Assembly (NCBI RefSeq): GCF_051954575.1
Contig: NZ_JBQCHP010000179.1
Location: forward strand, 5,151 to 69,150
Direction: 5' to 3'
Source of the DNA: Dyella_B sp035690825
Lineage (GTDB): Bacteria; Pseudomonadota; Gammaproteobacteria; Xanthomonadales; Rhodanobacteraceae
Length of the DNA stretch: 64,000 nt
Part shown: positions 27,881 through 36,200 of the stretch, one piece after another
Layout of the letters: each line of letters begins with the position of its first letter
How positions within the stretch are numbered: position 1 is the stretch's first letter
Made by a program: the position numbers and the translations under genes
The notes under the pieces: model-generated
Database searches by the model: none
The model's input: only the letters and a program-made list of their open reading frames with translations
Told to the model about the DNA's origin: nothing

Positions 27881-28618
27881 CTAAGAATCACCAAGTGGCG
27901 GAACGGCTTTTTTCTGGCCAGATTCCCATGACGCAAGCTCCGCGTCGTCATGCAGAATGCTCGCCAGGAACGTATTCATTTCCAGGAACTCCGGTCTTTC
28001 ATCCGGCTGTACCAGGTGATGGAACGACTTGCGGACCAGATCGTCGAACGGGTAGGCGAACACCACTTCCTCGCCAGCATTCCGGCCCCGCCGGACACGA
28101 TCCTCGCATGCAGTCATCGAGCATGAGCGATGCGTGCGGCAGTTGACGGGGCGCGCCGTGTAGAGCGTGCACAGGCCTTGTTCGTCCAACAGGCCACATT
28201 GCGAACCCGGTCCGGATGTTCCGAGTGAAGGAAGTCGGTGGGCGATCTTTGCCTTTTCAGTCTCGGTGAGTGCGAGCAATTCCCTAGCAACGACGGTTGC
28301 TTCTTGCGCGCTGAGAACGATGCGCATATGCGTACAACACATGGCGCATCCGCCATCATCCGGGCATGCCGGCTTGGGATAGCGATGGCTGCCTAGCTCA
28401 TCCTTGACGATGGTATCGGCGAGGTTGAGTAGGGCAGGGATCTGCTTGGGAAGATTATTGTTGTCTTCGCCGGCATCAATGGCGAAGCGTGCAACGATCT
28501 CGTGCGAGCGCTCTTCAAGCAGTGGCCGGTATCGACGCATACCCTCCTCGGATGCGCATCGCTCCTCGAGTACGGCGTTGACGATTTTTGCTGCGAGTTC
28601 ACGCGACGGTTCTTTCAT
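27881..28618 (-). CDS. YkgJ-type cysteine-cluster protein
   Basis: 245 residues. The centre has the zinc/iron-chelating cysteine cluster of the YkgJ/CxxCxxCC family: CPDDGGCAMCCTHM, then CGLLDEQGLCTLYTARPVNCR and SCSMTACE. The N-terminal 80 residues are helical (SREL, RCASEEGMRRYRPLLEER). The biochemical function of the family is unsettled; members are thought to bind Fe or Zn. Stand-alone gene, convergent with the PNGase gene. Confidence 0.85.
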   Translation of the reverse strand: MKEPSRELAAKIVNAVLEERCASEEGMRRYRPLLEERSHEIVARFAIDAGEDNNNLPKQIPALLNLADTIVKDELGSHRYPKPACPDDGGCAMCCTHMRIVLSAQEATVVARELLALTETEKAKIAHRLPSLGTSGPGSQCGLLDEQGLCTLYTARPVNCRTHRSCSMTACEDRVRRGRNAGEEVVFAYPFDDLVRKSFHHLVQPDERPEFLEMNTFLASILHDDAELASWESGQKKAVPPLGDS

Positions 28619-28969
28619 ATGCGATGGATAGCCGATATCTGTCTTCTATTTTTACATTCGTGGCGGATTATGGAAATTGCGGCAGCCAGGGGGGCTTTCC
28701 CGATGCAAGCATACGGTCTGCGCAATAATGGTGGCGATACGGTTATGTCCCCTTAGTCATTGATGCCAGGCGGACACCAATGGGCGCACAATATGAACCC
28801 ACGGGTGCCTGCACTGCAGGTGTGAAGGTCCGCATCACTCGCCAGCGTACGGCCGGAAGATTCGCCCGGCCCAGTGATACGGACATAGCAGCCGGGGTAA
28901 CGCCCGGTCACCCGTGCCAGGCAAAGGTTTTGCGAGCAATACCCACCTCGTTGTTATCACGCACATCAA

Positions 28970-29234
28970 GGATGGATCCTGACATATCCCCACGTTTTGC
29001 TGCGTGCTTTTTTCCTCAGCAAGGACGCAGCTTCACGCTGGCGTATTGCAAAAAAAGAAACACATCGTCATTCCGGCGAAGGCCGGAATCCATGCTTCGT
29101 GCTGGCGATGGATTCCGGCCTTCGCCGGAATGACGGTGCGGTAATAGGAAAAGTTAGGTGCGGGACGGATAATCTGCTGATTTCGCTCAACATGTCGAAC
29201 GAACACATGGGGATCTCAGGGATGGATCCCTTCG
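28970..29234. repeat. nested palindromic repeat in gap 28619-29249
   Basis: The outer pair is ATGGATCCTGACATATCCCC (about 28973) against GGGGATCTCAGGGATGGATCC (about 29210-29230). It encloses a CGTCATTCCGGCGAAGG dyad (29066-29134). The ATATCCCCACGTTTTGC segment at 28985 is shared with the composites at 17590 and 63880. From 28619 to 28970 I see nothing I can name. Confidence 0.7.
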
Positions 29235-29249
29235 AAAATCGCGGATCGG

Positions 29250-29393
29250 TTGACACTCTCGTTGGTCTTTGCCGTATTGCCCGCATATGCCGCCATTACC
29301 CGCCATGATGTAGCCGCTGCCCGCTACCGTGTTTCTCCGCAGGCACTTCCCGCTCTGGCTGATCTGCCTTTTGAAGGCCAGAGCATCTTGATC
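29250..29393 (+). pseudogene. remnant of a trypsin-like serine protease (N-terminus)
   Basis: After a TTG-started signal-like segment (LSLVFAVLPAYAA) the frame reads ITRHDVAAARYRVSPQALPALADLPFEGQSILITPR. This resembles the start of mature S1-family proteases, where a WVVTAAH segment with the catalytic His would follow; here the similarity ends. No catalytic residues remain, so this looks like a truncated 5' fragment. Confidence 0.4.
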
Positions 29394-29493
29394 ACTCCGC
29401 GCTGTCTGAGCGGGGCGCTACGATCAATTACGACGTCGATGACCTTGTCGACGACATCAATAGTGATCATTGAAACGCTCCGGACGCCATGCG

Positions 29494-30294
29494 CTACTTT
29501 GTGGCACTGATGCTTTCGTCGAGATAGCTAACAAGAGCCTCCGGCATCCCGCGCACCATTTCGCGGGGAACGTCATCGCTCCGCAGATCAACATACATGT
29601 CGATCGCCGCCAGCAGTGCAGCGCGTACCGACATGGCGTCATGCGTTGCCACCGTACGCGCCAATGTTCGGCTTGCCTCATCGCTCAGCAGTTCCATCCG
29701 CCGCACACCGCGCTGCGGCCGGCCCATCCGCCTATGCAACATCGGACCAAGCACTTGTTCGCGAAAGAAGGCCAGAATCCCGAGGGCCTCGAACAACTCG
29801 CCGCGCATAAGCTTGGTGGCCCCATAGTGAAGCCACACCCAGGCCCGTTGCTCAAACCATTCCGGCGCGAGGTTTGGCCATGCGATAGCGGCAGCATCAA
29901 GCCGTGCCTGGATGTGTTCGGGATCGCGTGCGAATAGCACGGCCGGGCGTTCGATAAGACTGCCCATGTCCGCCGACCTCACGAACTTCAGATCGACATG
30001 GATCAGGGATGGCCCATACAGGCAGATCAGCAACCTGGGCTCACCGACGTGCTCCCCGGTGAAAGCCGCCAGCAAGTCGCCTACTCGCTGAGCGAAATCA
30101 TGCCGTGATGCCATGACTTCCGAGTATTTGTCGTCTTCGACGACGACCACAAAGTCCAGGTCGGAGTGCTGATCAAAGCCACCGTGGATATACGAGCCGC
30201 CGGCCAGCAGGGCATTAAGTCGCGTGTCTCGTACAACCTCGGCGCGAACTCTTTTCAGAAAATCGGTATGCAATGGAGGGATTGTGCTGGGCAT
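29494..30294 (-). CDS. nucleotidyltransferase-domain protein
   Basis: 266 residues from MPSTIPPLHTDFLKRV; the open frame extends 28 codons upstream. The nucleotidyltransferase signature GGSYIHGGFDQHSDLDFVVVVED (GS ... DxD) lies near residue 30, with a third acidic residue in LIHVDLKFV. The remainder is helical. This is the architecture of aminoglycoside/lincosamide-type nucleotidyltransferases and related stand-alone enzymes; similar proteins are sometimes mislabelled in databases. Resistance activity cannot be inferred. Confidence 0.75.
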   Translation of the reverse strand: MPSTIPPLHTDFLKRVRAEVVRDTRLNALLAGGSYIHGGFDQHSDLDFVVVVEDDKYSEVMASRHDFAQRVGDLLAAFTGEHVGEPRLLICLYGPSLIHVDLKFVRSADMGSLIERPAVLFARDPEHIQARLDAAAIAWPNLAPEWFEQRAWVWLHYGATKLMRGELFEALGILAFFREQVLGPMLHRRMGRPQRGVRRMELLSDEASRTLARTVATHDAMSVRAALLAAIDMYVDLRSDDVPREMVRGMPEALVSYLDESISATK

Positions 30295-30543
30295 TTTCGT
30301 TTCTCCAAGCCAGCAGCTCAGGTTACGAGAACAGGAAACGGGCGCACAAGGCCCAGGGGGATGCAAGCATGTGCTCATCCAGGTCGGCGGGTGCGATCCG
30401 ATCTCGCACGCGCCCGGCCATCCGTGGCCCAGGTATCAGGGGCGACCATTGACGCCTGGGCAGCTTGTCGCGATGCTCTGGCAAACAGGGGCGGCGCGAG
30501 CACCCCGGCGGAAACCAGTCAGGTTCCGGAAAAAGGGGCAACG

Positions 30544-31395
30544 ATGGCTAGTCGGCTTGGACGGTACAAAGGGGCGGCGCTGCTGCTTTTTATCGTTTTG
30601 CTGGTCGCGATCGGAATCTTCGGCGCGCCGGCACGCTATTCCGCGGCGGTATCTGCCGCCCTCACTATTGGTCAACTGCTCTTGATGGGCGGTGCGGCGC
30701 TGACGCTGGTGCTTCCTGCGTGGCGCTCTGGTAGCGAGTATCGGCGAAGCGTGGCGATCGCCGGCATACTGCTGATCGTGCCCTGGGCGCTGTTGACACT
30801 GATGCCCGGCTACGGCCCGCCGTTCGCCGCCAACCTGGCGATGAACCATGTGCGATTCATCATCCTGTTCGTCTCGACCGCTTTCCTCGGCGCGGGGCTG
30901 CTGGTGCTCAACGCGCCGCTGACACGCGGCGAGACCGGCGACCGGCTCGCCCCGCTGGGGCAGGCCAGCGGCCTGCTCGCGGTCGGCTGCCAACTGATCT
31001 GGGCGGCCATCCTGATCGGCTGGACCATGTCGGAGGCGCACAAGCCAGCGAACTACTTGCCCTTGTACGGCACGCCGCTCGGCAATACCTCGGATGTGTT
31101 GCTCTTCTTCGCCGGGTTGATGACCTACGTGGCGACCGCGTTGTATGCGTTGTCCTTCATGCGTCGTGGCTGGCTTCCCCGGATCGCCGCATGGGTCATG
31201 GCGATCATTGCCGCCATCGCTGTCGTCGGGTTGGTGGCGCGCGGATTGCAGTATCCCGATCTTTCAGAGCAGTGGTTCACCATGCCGGGAATGATCGTAG
31301 GCATTCCGGCGATTCCCTGGGTAATGCCGTACGTGCTGGGTGTGGTCGCGCTGGTTCATGCGGCGAAAGAAGAGGGTAGCGACGTGCGTTTTTGA
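30544..31395 (+). CDS. multi-pass membrane protein
   Basis: 283 residues from the ATG after AAAAAGGGG; the longer frame to 30166 overlaps the divergent gene and is not hydrophobic. About eight membrane segments, for example LLLFIVLLVAIGIFG, VAIAGILLIVPWALLTL, FIILFVSTAFLGAGLLVL and MPYVLGVVALVHAA. No family recognised and no catalytic motif seen. It is the last gene before the AT-rich island. Confidence 0.75.
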   Translation: MASRLGRYKGAALLLFIVLLVAIGIFGAPARYSAAVSAALTIGQLLLMGGAALTLVLPAWRSGSEYRRSVAIAGILLIVPWALLTLMPGYGPPFAANLAMNHVRFIILFVSTAFLGAGLLVLNAPLTRGETGDRLAPLGQASGLLAVGCQLIWAAILIGWTMSEAHKPANYLPLYGTPLGNTSDVLLFFAGLMTYVATALYALSFMRRGWLPRIAAWVMAIIAAIAVVGLVARGLQYPDLSEQWFTMPGMIVGIPAIPWVMPYVLGVVALVHAAKEEGSDVRF

Positions 31396-31430
31396 TGTTG
31401 GCGATTAAAGGGCTGCAGGTGGTTAAGTAC

Positions 31431-31441
31431 GTTTAGTAAAC
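31431..31441. promoter_or_regulatory. palindrome upstream of the ParA-like gene
   Basis: GTTTA-G-TAAAC, embedded in AAGTACGTTTAGTAAACTTG, ends 16 bases before the ATG of the ParA-like gene. It could be an operator for autoregulation; there is no other evidence. Confidence 0.3.
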
Positions 31442-31456
31442 TTGTAAAGGAAGAGA

Positions 31457-32524
31457 ATGAAATTTATAACCTTATACAACCACAAGGGTGGTGTATCGAA
31501 AACTACATCGACATTTAACTTGGCAACCTATATTGCTGATGTAGGGAAAAAGGTGTTGATGGTCGATGCTGATCCTCAATGCAATTTGACTGAAATTGCA
31601 TTGGCCTCTGTCATAAGCGAAATGGACGAGGCTGCAGCAAATTCAAGCAAAACTACCGCTTCAATTGAAGAGCTTCCTGGCACAAGCGTCTTGGATGCTT
31701 TGAACCAGAGAATTCAGGGTGACGCTGCGTTTATAGATTTAAACAAGGTCAAAACTCATAAAGTCAAAGAGCGACTTTACTTGCTTCGGGGCTCTGTAGA
31801 TTTAAGTTCTATCGAAGACGATTTGGCTGAAGCGCATGTGCAACGGAATAGCCTTCGCACGAATTTGATGAGAACTTATGTCGCAATAGGAGATTTTTTA
31901 ACAAGACTCGCAGAAAAAGAAGAATACGATTATGTATTTATTGATGTTGGTCCAAGTTCAGGGGCTTTGACTAGAGCCTTCTTTCTCGTTTGTGATGGTT
32001 TTTTTCTTCCTGTTGCTCCCGATAGGTTTAATGTCCAGGCGGTTGGGACGCTGTCAAAAATAGTTAATCGTTGGATGGCTGAGCACGCCCAGGTGAGAGA
32101 GCAATATAAAGAACTGGGATTGCCGATAAGGCAAGGTACGCCTGCATTTCTTGGCGCAATAGTTCAAGCTTTCAAATTATATGCTGGGCGGGCAAAGCCT
32201 GGTTATAAACTATGGATGGGGCGCCTGCCAAAGGAAATTTCATCAACTTTAAAAGTTGTCATGAAGGATCATGAGGATGATAATAATTTGTATCTTCCAT
32301 CTTCAAAAAAAGCAATTATTGCAGAAATTCCCGATTTTAATCAGCTGGCACCATTAATGCAGGAGGTTGGTAAGGCTGTTTTTAATATCAGTAGACAGGA
32401 TACAGCGCTGATTACCGATAGTGGTCAGCCTTGGGCTGGGAACAATTGGACGCAGGCCGAAGAAAGGATAAAGACATATAAGAAATTATTTGAGGCTATT
32501 TATAATATTTCTGAAGGCCTATAA
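31457..32524 (+). CDS. ParA-like ATPase of an AT-rich two-gene operon
   Basis: 355 residues, longer than the roughly 250-residue Soj/ParA norm. The deviant Walker A motif is HKGGVSKTT (KGGVxKT, residues 10-16), followed by VLMVDADPQCNLTE (switch I region). The Walker B-like YDYVFIDVGPSS has Asp163, and LPVAPDRFNVQAVGT follows. An extra section between A and B (about 60-150) and a C-terminal extension distinguish it from chromosome partition proteins, and no parB follows. Base composition is strikingly lower in GC than the surroundings (22 of 60 bases at 31501-31560). Two bases separate its stop from the next start. Role inferred: a dimerising switch ATPase working with its partner, perhaps in defence. 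Confidence 0.85.
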   Translation: MKFITLYNHKGGVSKTTSTFNLATYIADVGKKVLMVDADPQCNLTEIALASVISEMDEAAANSSKTTASIEELPGTSVLDALNQRIQGDAAFIDLNKVKTHKVKERLYLLRGSVDLSSIEDDLAEAHVQRNSLRTNLMRTYVAIGDFLTRLAEKEEYDYVFIDVGPSSGALTRAFFLVCDGFFLPVAPDRFNVQAVGTLSKIVNRWMAEHAQVREQYKELGLPIRQGTPAFLGAIVQAFKLYAGRAKPGYKLWMGRLPKEISSTLKVVMKDHEDDNNLYLPSSKKAIIAEIPDFNQLAPLMQEVGKAVFNISRQDTALITDSGQPWAGNNWTQAEERIKTYKKLFEAIYNISEGL

Positions 32525-32526
32525 TT

Positions 32527-33228
32527 ATGCCTGACATGACTGCGGAGGTTAATTTAAGGCAGCACTATGTTGCTTTTCTTGATGTCCTCGGTTTTAAGGA
32601 GATGGTTGAGGAGGATATACGGAATCAAAAGGAGCATTACTTAACAAGATTATTTGCTTGCCACCAAGGCGCTGCTATGGTTTTTCGAGAAAAGCCAAGT
32701 TGCACAATCACACAGTTTTCTGACTCTATAGTTGTGGCTCTTCCTTATGATGCGTCCGATTTTCAATGGTTTGTAAGAAAGATCGCTGATTATCAACGCC
32801 TTTTATTGGATGAAGGTTTTCTTTGCCGCGGAGGGATTGCAGTTAATAAGCATTTTTCGAATGGAACATTCACCTTTAGTGCCGGTCTTATTCAAGCGTA
32901 TAAGGTGGAAAGTAAGCTTGCTAAATATCCGCGCGTTGTCGTTTCGCCGGAAGTTTTGGAGCTGATATACGCAGATAGAAAAGATGTGCCACCCTCTCTT
33001 GTCTTGGAGGACGACGGTTTATTATTTGTTGATTATCTAGGCTTAACAAAAGAAAAAAGAAAAAAAGGATTGCAAAAAAAAATTCTAGAGATGATGTCAG
33101 GCTTATCTTCTCACCAGGACCCGTCTGTAAGAGAAAAAGCGATTTGGTTAGCTGCATATTCGGATTCTGCGCTAGCTACGTCGCATGCGAAACCAAGATT
33201 CTTTGGAGGAAGTGTTCGGCGTCGGTAG
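32527..33228 (+). CDS. nucleotidyl-cyclase-like protein paired with the ParA ATPase
   Basis: 233 residues. The opening YVAFLDVLGFKEMV (Asp19) resembles the first metal-binding motif of class III nucleotidyl cyclases, FxDxxGF. ITQFSDSIVVAL (Asp66) resembles the second, and RGGIAVNKHF and YPRVVVSPEVLEL resemble later core strands. Similar proteins are common in bacterial accessory islands and usually left as hypothetical. Enzyme activity and product are unknown, and the fold assignment is from motifs only. The C-terminal REKAIWLAAYS looks like the family's end, while the final SHAKPRFFGGSVRRR lies where GC rises and may be fused junction sequence. AT-rich like its partner. Confidence 0.6.
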   Translation: MPDMTAEVNLRQHYVAFLDVLGFKEMVEEDIRNQKEHYLTRLFACHQGAAMVFREKPSCTITQFSDSIVVALPYDASDFQWFVRKIADYQRLLLDEGFLCRGGIAVNKHFSNGTFTFSAGLIQAYKVESKLAKYPRVVVSPEVLELIYADRKDVPPSLVLEDDGLLFVDYLGLTKEKRKKGLQKKILEMMSGLSSHQDPSVREKAIWLAAYSDSALATSHAKPRFFGGSVRRR

Positions 33229-33366
33229 CGCGATTTTGACGGCTGTCAATTGTGGAAAGCAACGGTTACAGTGGTTCACCTTTTCCGCTGCCAAAATAAC
33301 GGTTCCGGGTTCACTTATTGTGGGCGCGGGCGCTGACGATCCAATATGATTGACGGGCTCGACAAT
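33229..33366. other. junction DNA between island operon and att remnant
   Basis: One plus-strand frame stays open to a TGA near 33348 with coding-like text (LTAVNCGKQRLQWFTFSAAK), but it has no start and no family that I recognise. It may be the tail of a gene lost when the island was rearranged. Confidence 0.3.
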
Positions 33367-33482
33367 AAAAAACGCCCGGCGATCTCTCGCCGGGCGTTTC
33401 ACGTCATTGGTAGAGGTGGCGCGGGCGAACCCTCGTCCGAAGGCGCTTGACGCACGGTACTGCATGCTTGCTTACTGTTGAT
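33367..33482 (-). repeat. decayed duplicate of ssrA 3' end and terminator (att remnant)
   Basis: It repeats 34176-34293: the hairpin AACGCCCGGCGATCTC...GGGCGTTT, then the complement of the tmRNA acceptor/T-arm end (GAGGTGGCG, CGTCCGAAGGCGCTTGACGC, GGTACT-CATGCTT). Substitutions break the T-arm, so it is not a functional RNA. Duplication of a tmRNA 3' end is the expected footprint of site-specific integration at ssrA. Confidence 0.8.
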
Positions 33483-33513
33483 TTCTTCATGGGCGCGAAG
33501 AATCGATTTAAAC

Positions 33514-33912
33514 TCAGCGCGATGGTTGACCAGACTGGGATGTCAACCAAATCGTACCCATGTATTCAGCAAGCTCACCTTGATCTATGGTGCCGTAGGC
33601 AACGTCGACCATGATTTCCTCAAGATCGGCGAGTTCCTCAATGACGATCCCTTCCATCGCCAGATAGGTCAGAGCGCAGGCAAGCCCCGTTCGCTTGTTC
33701 CCGTCGTTGAACACGTGGCCGCGAGCGATAGCTATTGCATAGGCGGCAGCAATACCGAAAATATCATTGAGGCCGGCATAAAAGACGTGATTTTCAACGC
33801 GGTGGATGGCGGCTTCTACGCCTCCTCGGCCGCCGCTGGCAAATCCTGGAAGGCCCCCATATTTGGCTAGAATTTCGTCATGGATCGTAATCACATAATC
33901 GAGGTCCAGCAT
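33514..33912 (-). CDS. doc: Doc-type Fic domain toxin
   Basis: 132 residues of the Doc branch of Fic proteins. The catalytic motif is HVFNDGNKRTG (canonical HxFxDxNKRTG), near residues 66-76. GGRGGVEAAIHRVEN upstream is also typical. Doc kinases phosphorylate EF-Tu and halt translation; the motif here is complete. Its ATG follows directly on the stop of a 58-codon upstream gene, the usual antitoxin-toxin order. Transcription would run into the att-remnant hairpin at 33367-33398, which can act as its terminator. Confidence 0.92.
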   Translation of the reverse strand: MLDLDYVITIHDEILAKYGGLPGFASGGRGGVEAAIHRVENHVFYAGLNDIFGIAAAYAIAIARGHVFNDGNKRTGLACALTYLAMEGIVIEELADLEEIMVDVAYGTIDQGELAEYMGTIWLTSQSGQPSR

Positions 33913-34089
33913 TCATCGATCCTTCAATGCCTTTAGGACCTTATCGTGAGTGGCCATTACTTTCCGGGCCGTCTGTACGACCTGCCTCTTTTCCTCGGGC
34001 GTAGAGACCTTCACATCTTTTTTCGGGTGAATAATCGGGCGCGGTTTCAGCTCTACGCCGTGCAGTACCTTTTTCTGTTTGCCGGTCAT
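33913..34089 (-). CDS. short antitoxin partner of Doc
   Basis: 58 residues, found by reading upstream of doc: MTGKQKKVLHGVELKPRP, then KKDVKVSTPEEKRQVVQ, ending VLKALKDR. Its stop TGA is directly followed by the doc ATG (TGAATG), implying translational coupling, and AGCAGGTGC sits upstream of its ATG. It is basic and shorter than classical Phd, so I call it an antitoxin from position, not from homology. Confidence 0.7.
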   Translation of the reverse strand: MTGKQKKVLHGVELKPRPIIHPKKDVKVSTPEEKRQVVQTARKVMATHDKVLKALKDR

Positions 34090-34175
34090 GATGCACCTGC
34101 TGTGGAATTTACACGTGTCGAATCATAAGCCTTTCCAAGATACAAAAGGCAGATGAACTAACTAGTTGGCCGAAC

Positions 34176-34209
34176 AAAAACGCCCGACGATCACTCGCCG
34201 GGCGTTTTC
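34176..34209 (-). terminator. intrinsic terminator of ssrA
   Basis: On the minus strand AACGCCCGGCG...CGGGCGTT forms a stem followed by U residues, ten bases past the tmRNA CCA end. It is duplicated at 33367. Confidence 0.85.
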
Positions 34210-34216
34210 GCTTTAT

Positions 34217-34568
<352 letters not shown>

Positions 34569-34595
34569 GGGGAAAAAGATCGCGTTAGCGACGCG

Positions 34596-34601
34596 ATTAT
34601 A
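34596..34601 (-). promoter_or_regulatory. ssrA: -10 element of ssrA
   Basis: TATAAT on the minus strand, 27 bases before the mature 5' end, leaving room for a leader of about 20 nucleotides that RNase P would remove. A TTGATA upstream could be the -35, but its spacing (21 bases) is long. Confidence 0.5.
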
Positions 34602-34911
34602 TATGGTGATGGGGGTGGGGGATATCAAGGTTTGCGCGTTGTGCAGTAAGCGGCGTGGCAGCGTGGGTCGTGGTAGCTGCGAAAGCGGAGGTGTTTTTCG
34701 ACAGCGGTGGCGACTGACTTGGCGTTCGGCGCAGAGCGCAATGGATTCCCGCTTTCGCGGGAATGACGGCCTAGAGGGTGTTTGCGGGCATGGCGGCCTT
34801 AGGGTGGTCGTGGAAGTGGCGGCCTGGAGCTGTTCGTGGAAATGGCGAGCTTGAGGCGGTGTGGGAATGACCACCTTGCGCTGGCTTGGTTACACAGGCC
34901 GGGTGGATGGT
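34602..34911. other. intergenic region smpB-ssrA
   Basis: Contains half a REP unit (ATTCCCGCTTTCGCGGGAATGACGG, about 34744-34768) and three imperfect direct repeats of a GTCGTGGAAGTGGCGGCCT-like segment (34785-34870). No gene seen. Confidence 0.5.
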
Positions 34912-35406
34912 TCAGGCGGCGCGGTTGTGCGAGCGCATGGTGCGCTGTTTTTCGCGCTGCCAGTCGCGTTCCTTGTCGGCGTTGCGCTTGTCGTGTTCCT
35001 GCTTGCCGCGGGCCAGGCCGATTTCCACTTTCACCTTGTTGCCTTTCCAGTACATGGCGATGGGCACCAGGGTGTAGCCCTTGCGTTCCACCGCGCCGAT
35101 CAGTTGATCGATTTCCTGGCGATGCAGCAGCAGTTTGCGCGTGCGCCGGTCCACCGGCACCACGTGGGTGGAGGCGCTGATCAGTGGCGGAATGGAGGTG
35201 CCTACGAGGAATATCTCGCTCTTGAGCACTACGGCATAGCCGTCGCCGAAGTTGATGCGGCCTGCGCGCAGGGCCTTCAGCTCCCAGCCTTGCAGGGCGA
35301 TGCCCGCCTCGAAGCGCTGGTCGATGTGGTATTCGTGCCGGGCGCGCTTGTTGAGGGCGATCGTGCCGCCGCTTTCTTTTTTGTCTTTGTCCTTCGCTTT
35401 TGCCAT
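34912..35406 (-). CDS. smpB: SsrA-binding protein SmpB
   Basis: 164 residues. Core motifs: NKRARHEYHIDQRFEAG, GWELKALRAGRINFGDGY and YTLVPIAMYWKGNKVKVEIGL, followed by the basic C-terminal tail (KERDWQREKQRTMRSHNR) that enters the mRNA channel of a stalled ribosome. It binds the tRNA-like domain of tmRNA, encoded next to it. An N-terminal Lys/Asp-rich extension (KAKDKDKKESGG) is slightly longer than in E. coli. It is divergent from ratA, as in many gammaproteobacteria. Confidence 0.97.
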   Translation of the reverse strand: MAKAKDKDKKESGGTIALNKRARHEYHIDQRFEAGIALQGWELKALRAGRINFGDGYAVVLKSEIFLVGTSIPPLISASTHVVPVDRRTRKLLLHRQEIDQLIGAVERKGYTLVPIAMYWKGNKVKVEIGLARGKQEHDKRNADKERDWQREKQRTMRSHNRAA

Positions 35407-35486
35407 GTCCGTTAAACTTTGGCCTGTCGCCCCCGCACAGGATGCCTGTACGCGGGCTCGACCTTGATTCCTGTAATGAGGGTGCC

Positions 35487-35918
35487 GTGATCCAAATCCG
35501 CCGCAGTGCCTTGGTGAAATATTCGCCGGCGCAAATGTTCGACTTGGTCAATGAGGTCGAAGCATACCCAAAGCGCTTCGCCTGGTGTGCCAGTGCTGAG
35601 GTGATCGAGCGCGGCGACAACATGCTGGTGGCGCGGCTGGATCTCAAGTTCGCCGGCTTCCACCACAGCTTCACCACCCGCAACACCATGGATCATCCGC
35701 GCCGCCTGCAGGTGAGCCTGGTGGACGGGCCGTTCCGCAGCCTGGAAGGTTTCTGGGATTTCATCCCGCTCGGCGCCGACGGCTGCAAGGTGGCGCTGGA
35801 GCTGGATTTCGACTATGCCGGCCGCCTGGGCGGTGCGGCGTTGAAGCTGGGTTTTCAAGGGCTGGCCAGCCGCATGGTGGACGACTTCTGCCGCGAGGCG
35901 GACAAGGTCTATGGCTGA
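35487..35918 (+). CDS. ratA: RatA family SRPBCC protein
   Basis: 143 residues starting at GTG (preceded by TAATGAGG); the annotated frame runs 29 codons further up but the family begins at IQIRRSALVKYSPAQMF. START/SRPBCC lipid-binding-type fold with DLVNEVEAYPKRFAWC and the C-terminal LASRMVDDFCREAD helix. E. coli RatA was described as a ribosome-association toxin; orthologues elsewhere (Coq10) assist ubiquinone function, so its role is open. It overlaps rnfH by eight bases. Confidence 0.9.
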   Translation: MIQIRRSALVKYSPAQMFDLVNEVEAYPKRFAWCASAEVIERGDNMLVARLDLKFAGFHHSFTTRNTMDHPRRLQVSLVDGPFRSLEGFWDFIPLGADGCKVALELDFDYAGRLGGAALKLGFQGLASRMVDDFCREADKVYG

Positions 35919-36186
35919 GCGCATCGCGGTGGAAGTGGTCTGCGCCACCCCGCAGCGCCAACTGCTGCGCCGGCTGAGCTTGCCGGCGGGAAGCACGGTG
36001 ATCCAGGCGGTGGAGCAATCGGGCCTGCTGCGGGAGATGCCCGAAGTGGCGTTCGATCCGTCACGCTTGGGTATTTTCTCCCGCCGCGTGGCGGCGGACG
36101 ACCTGCTGCACGATGGCGACCGGGTGGAAATCTACCGGCCGCTCACGCTCGATCCGAAAGACGCCCGACGCCGACGCGCCAGGTGA
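35911..36186 (+). CDS. rnfH: RnfH family protein (UPF0125)
   Basis: 91 residues with a beta-grasp, ubiquitin-like pattern: ERIAVEVVCATPQRQ, SLPAGSTVIQAVEQSG, LGIFSRRVAADDLLHDGDRVEIYRPL and a basic tail DARRRRAR. It overlaps and is cotranscribed with ratA, the same pair as E. coli ratA-rnfH. Function not established despite the name. Confidence 0.92.
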   Translation: MAERIAVEVVCATPQRQLLRRLSLPAGSTVIQAVEQSGLLREMPEVAFDPSRLGIFSRRVAADDLLHDGDRVEIYRPLTLDPKDARRRRAR

Positions 36187-36200
36187 AGCGGGCAGGGCGA

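Noticed and set aside
28780..29133. 117-residue open frame
   Set aside because: It runs through a REP repeat and a composite palindrome, and has no protein-like features.
31457..33228. Plasmid/chromosome partition (ParAB) locus
   Set aside because: There is no parB or parS-like repeat, and the second gene resembles a cyclase-like family rather than a centromere-binding protein.
33408..33482. Second tRNA or tmRNA gene
   Set aside because: Only the 3' 70 or so bases are present, and the T-arm is disrupted; it is an attachment-site remnant.
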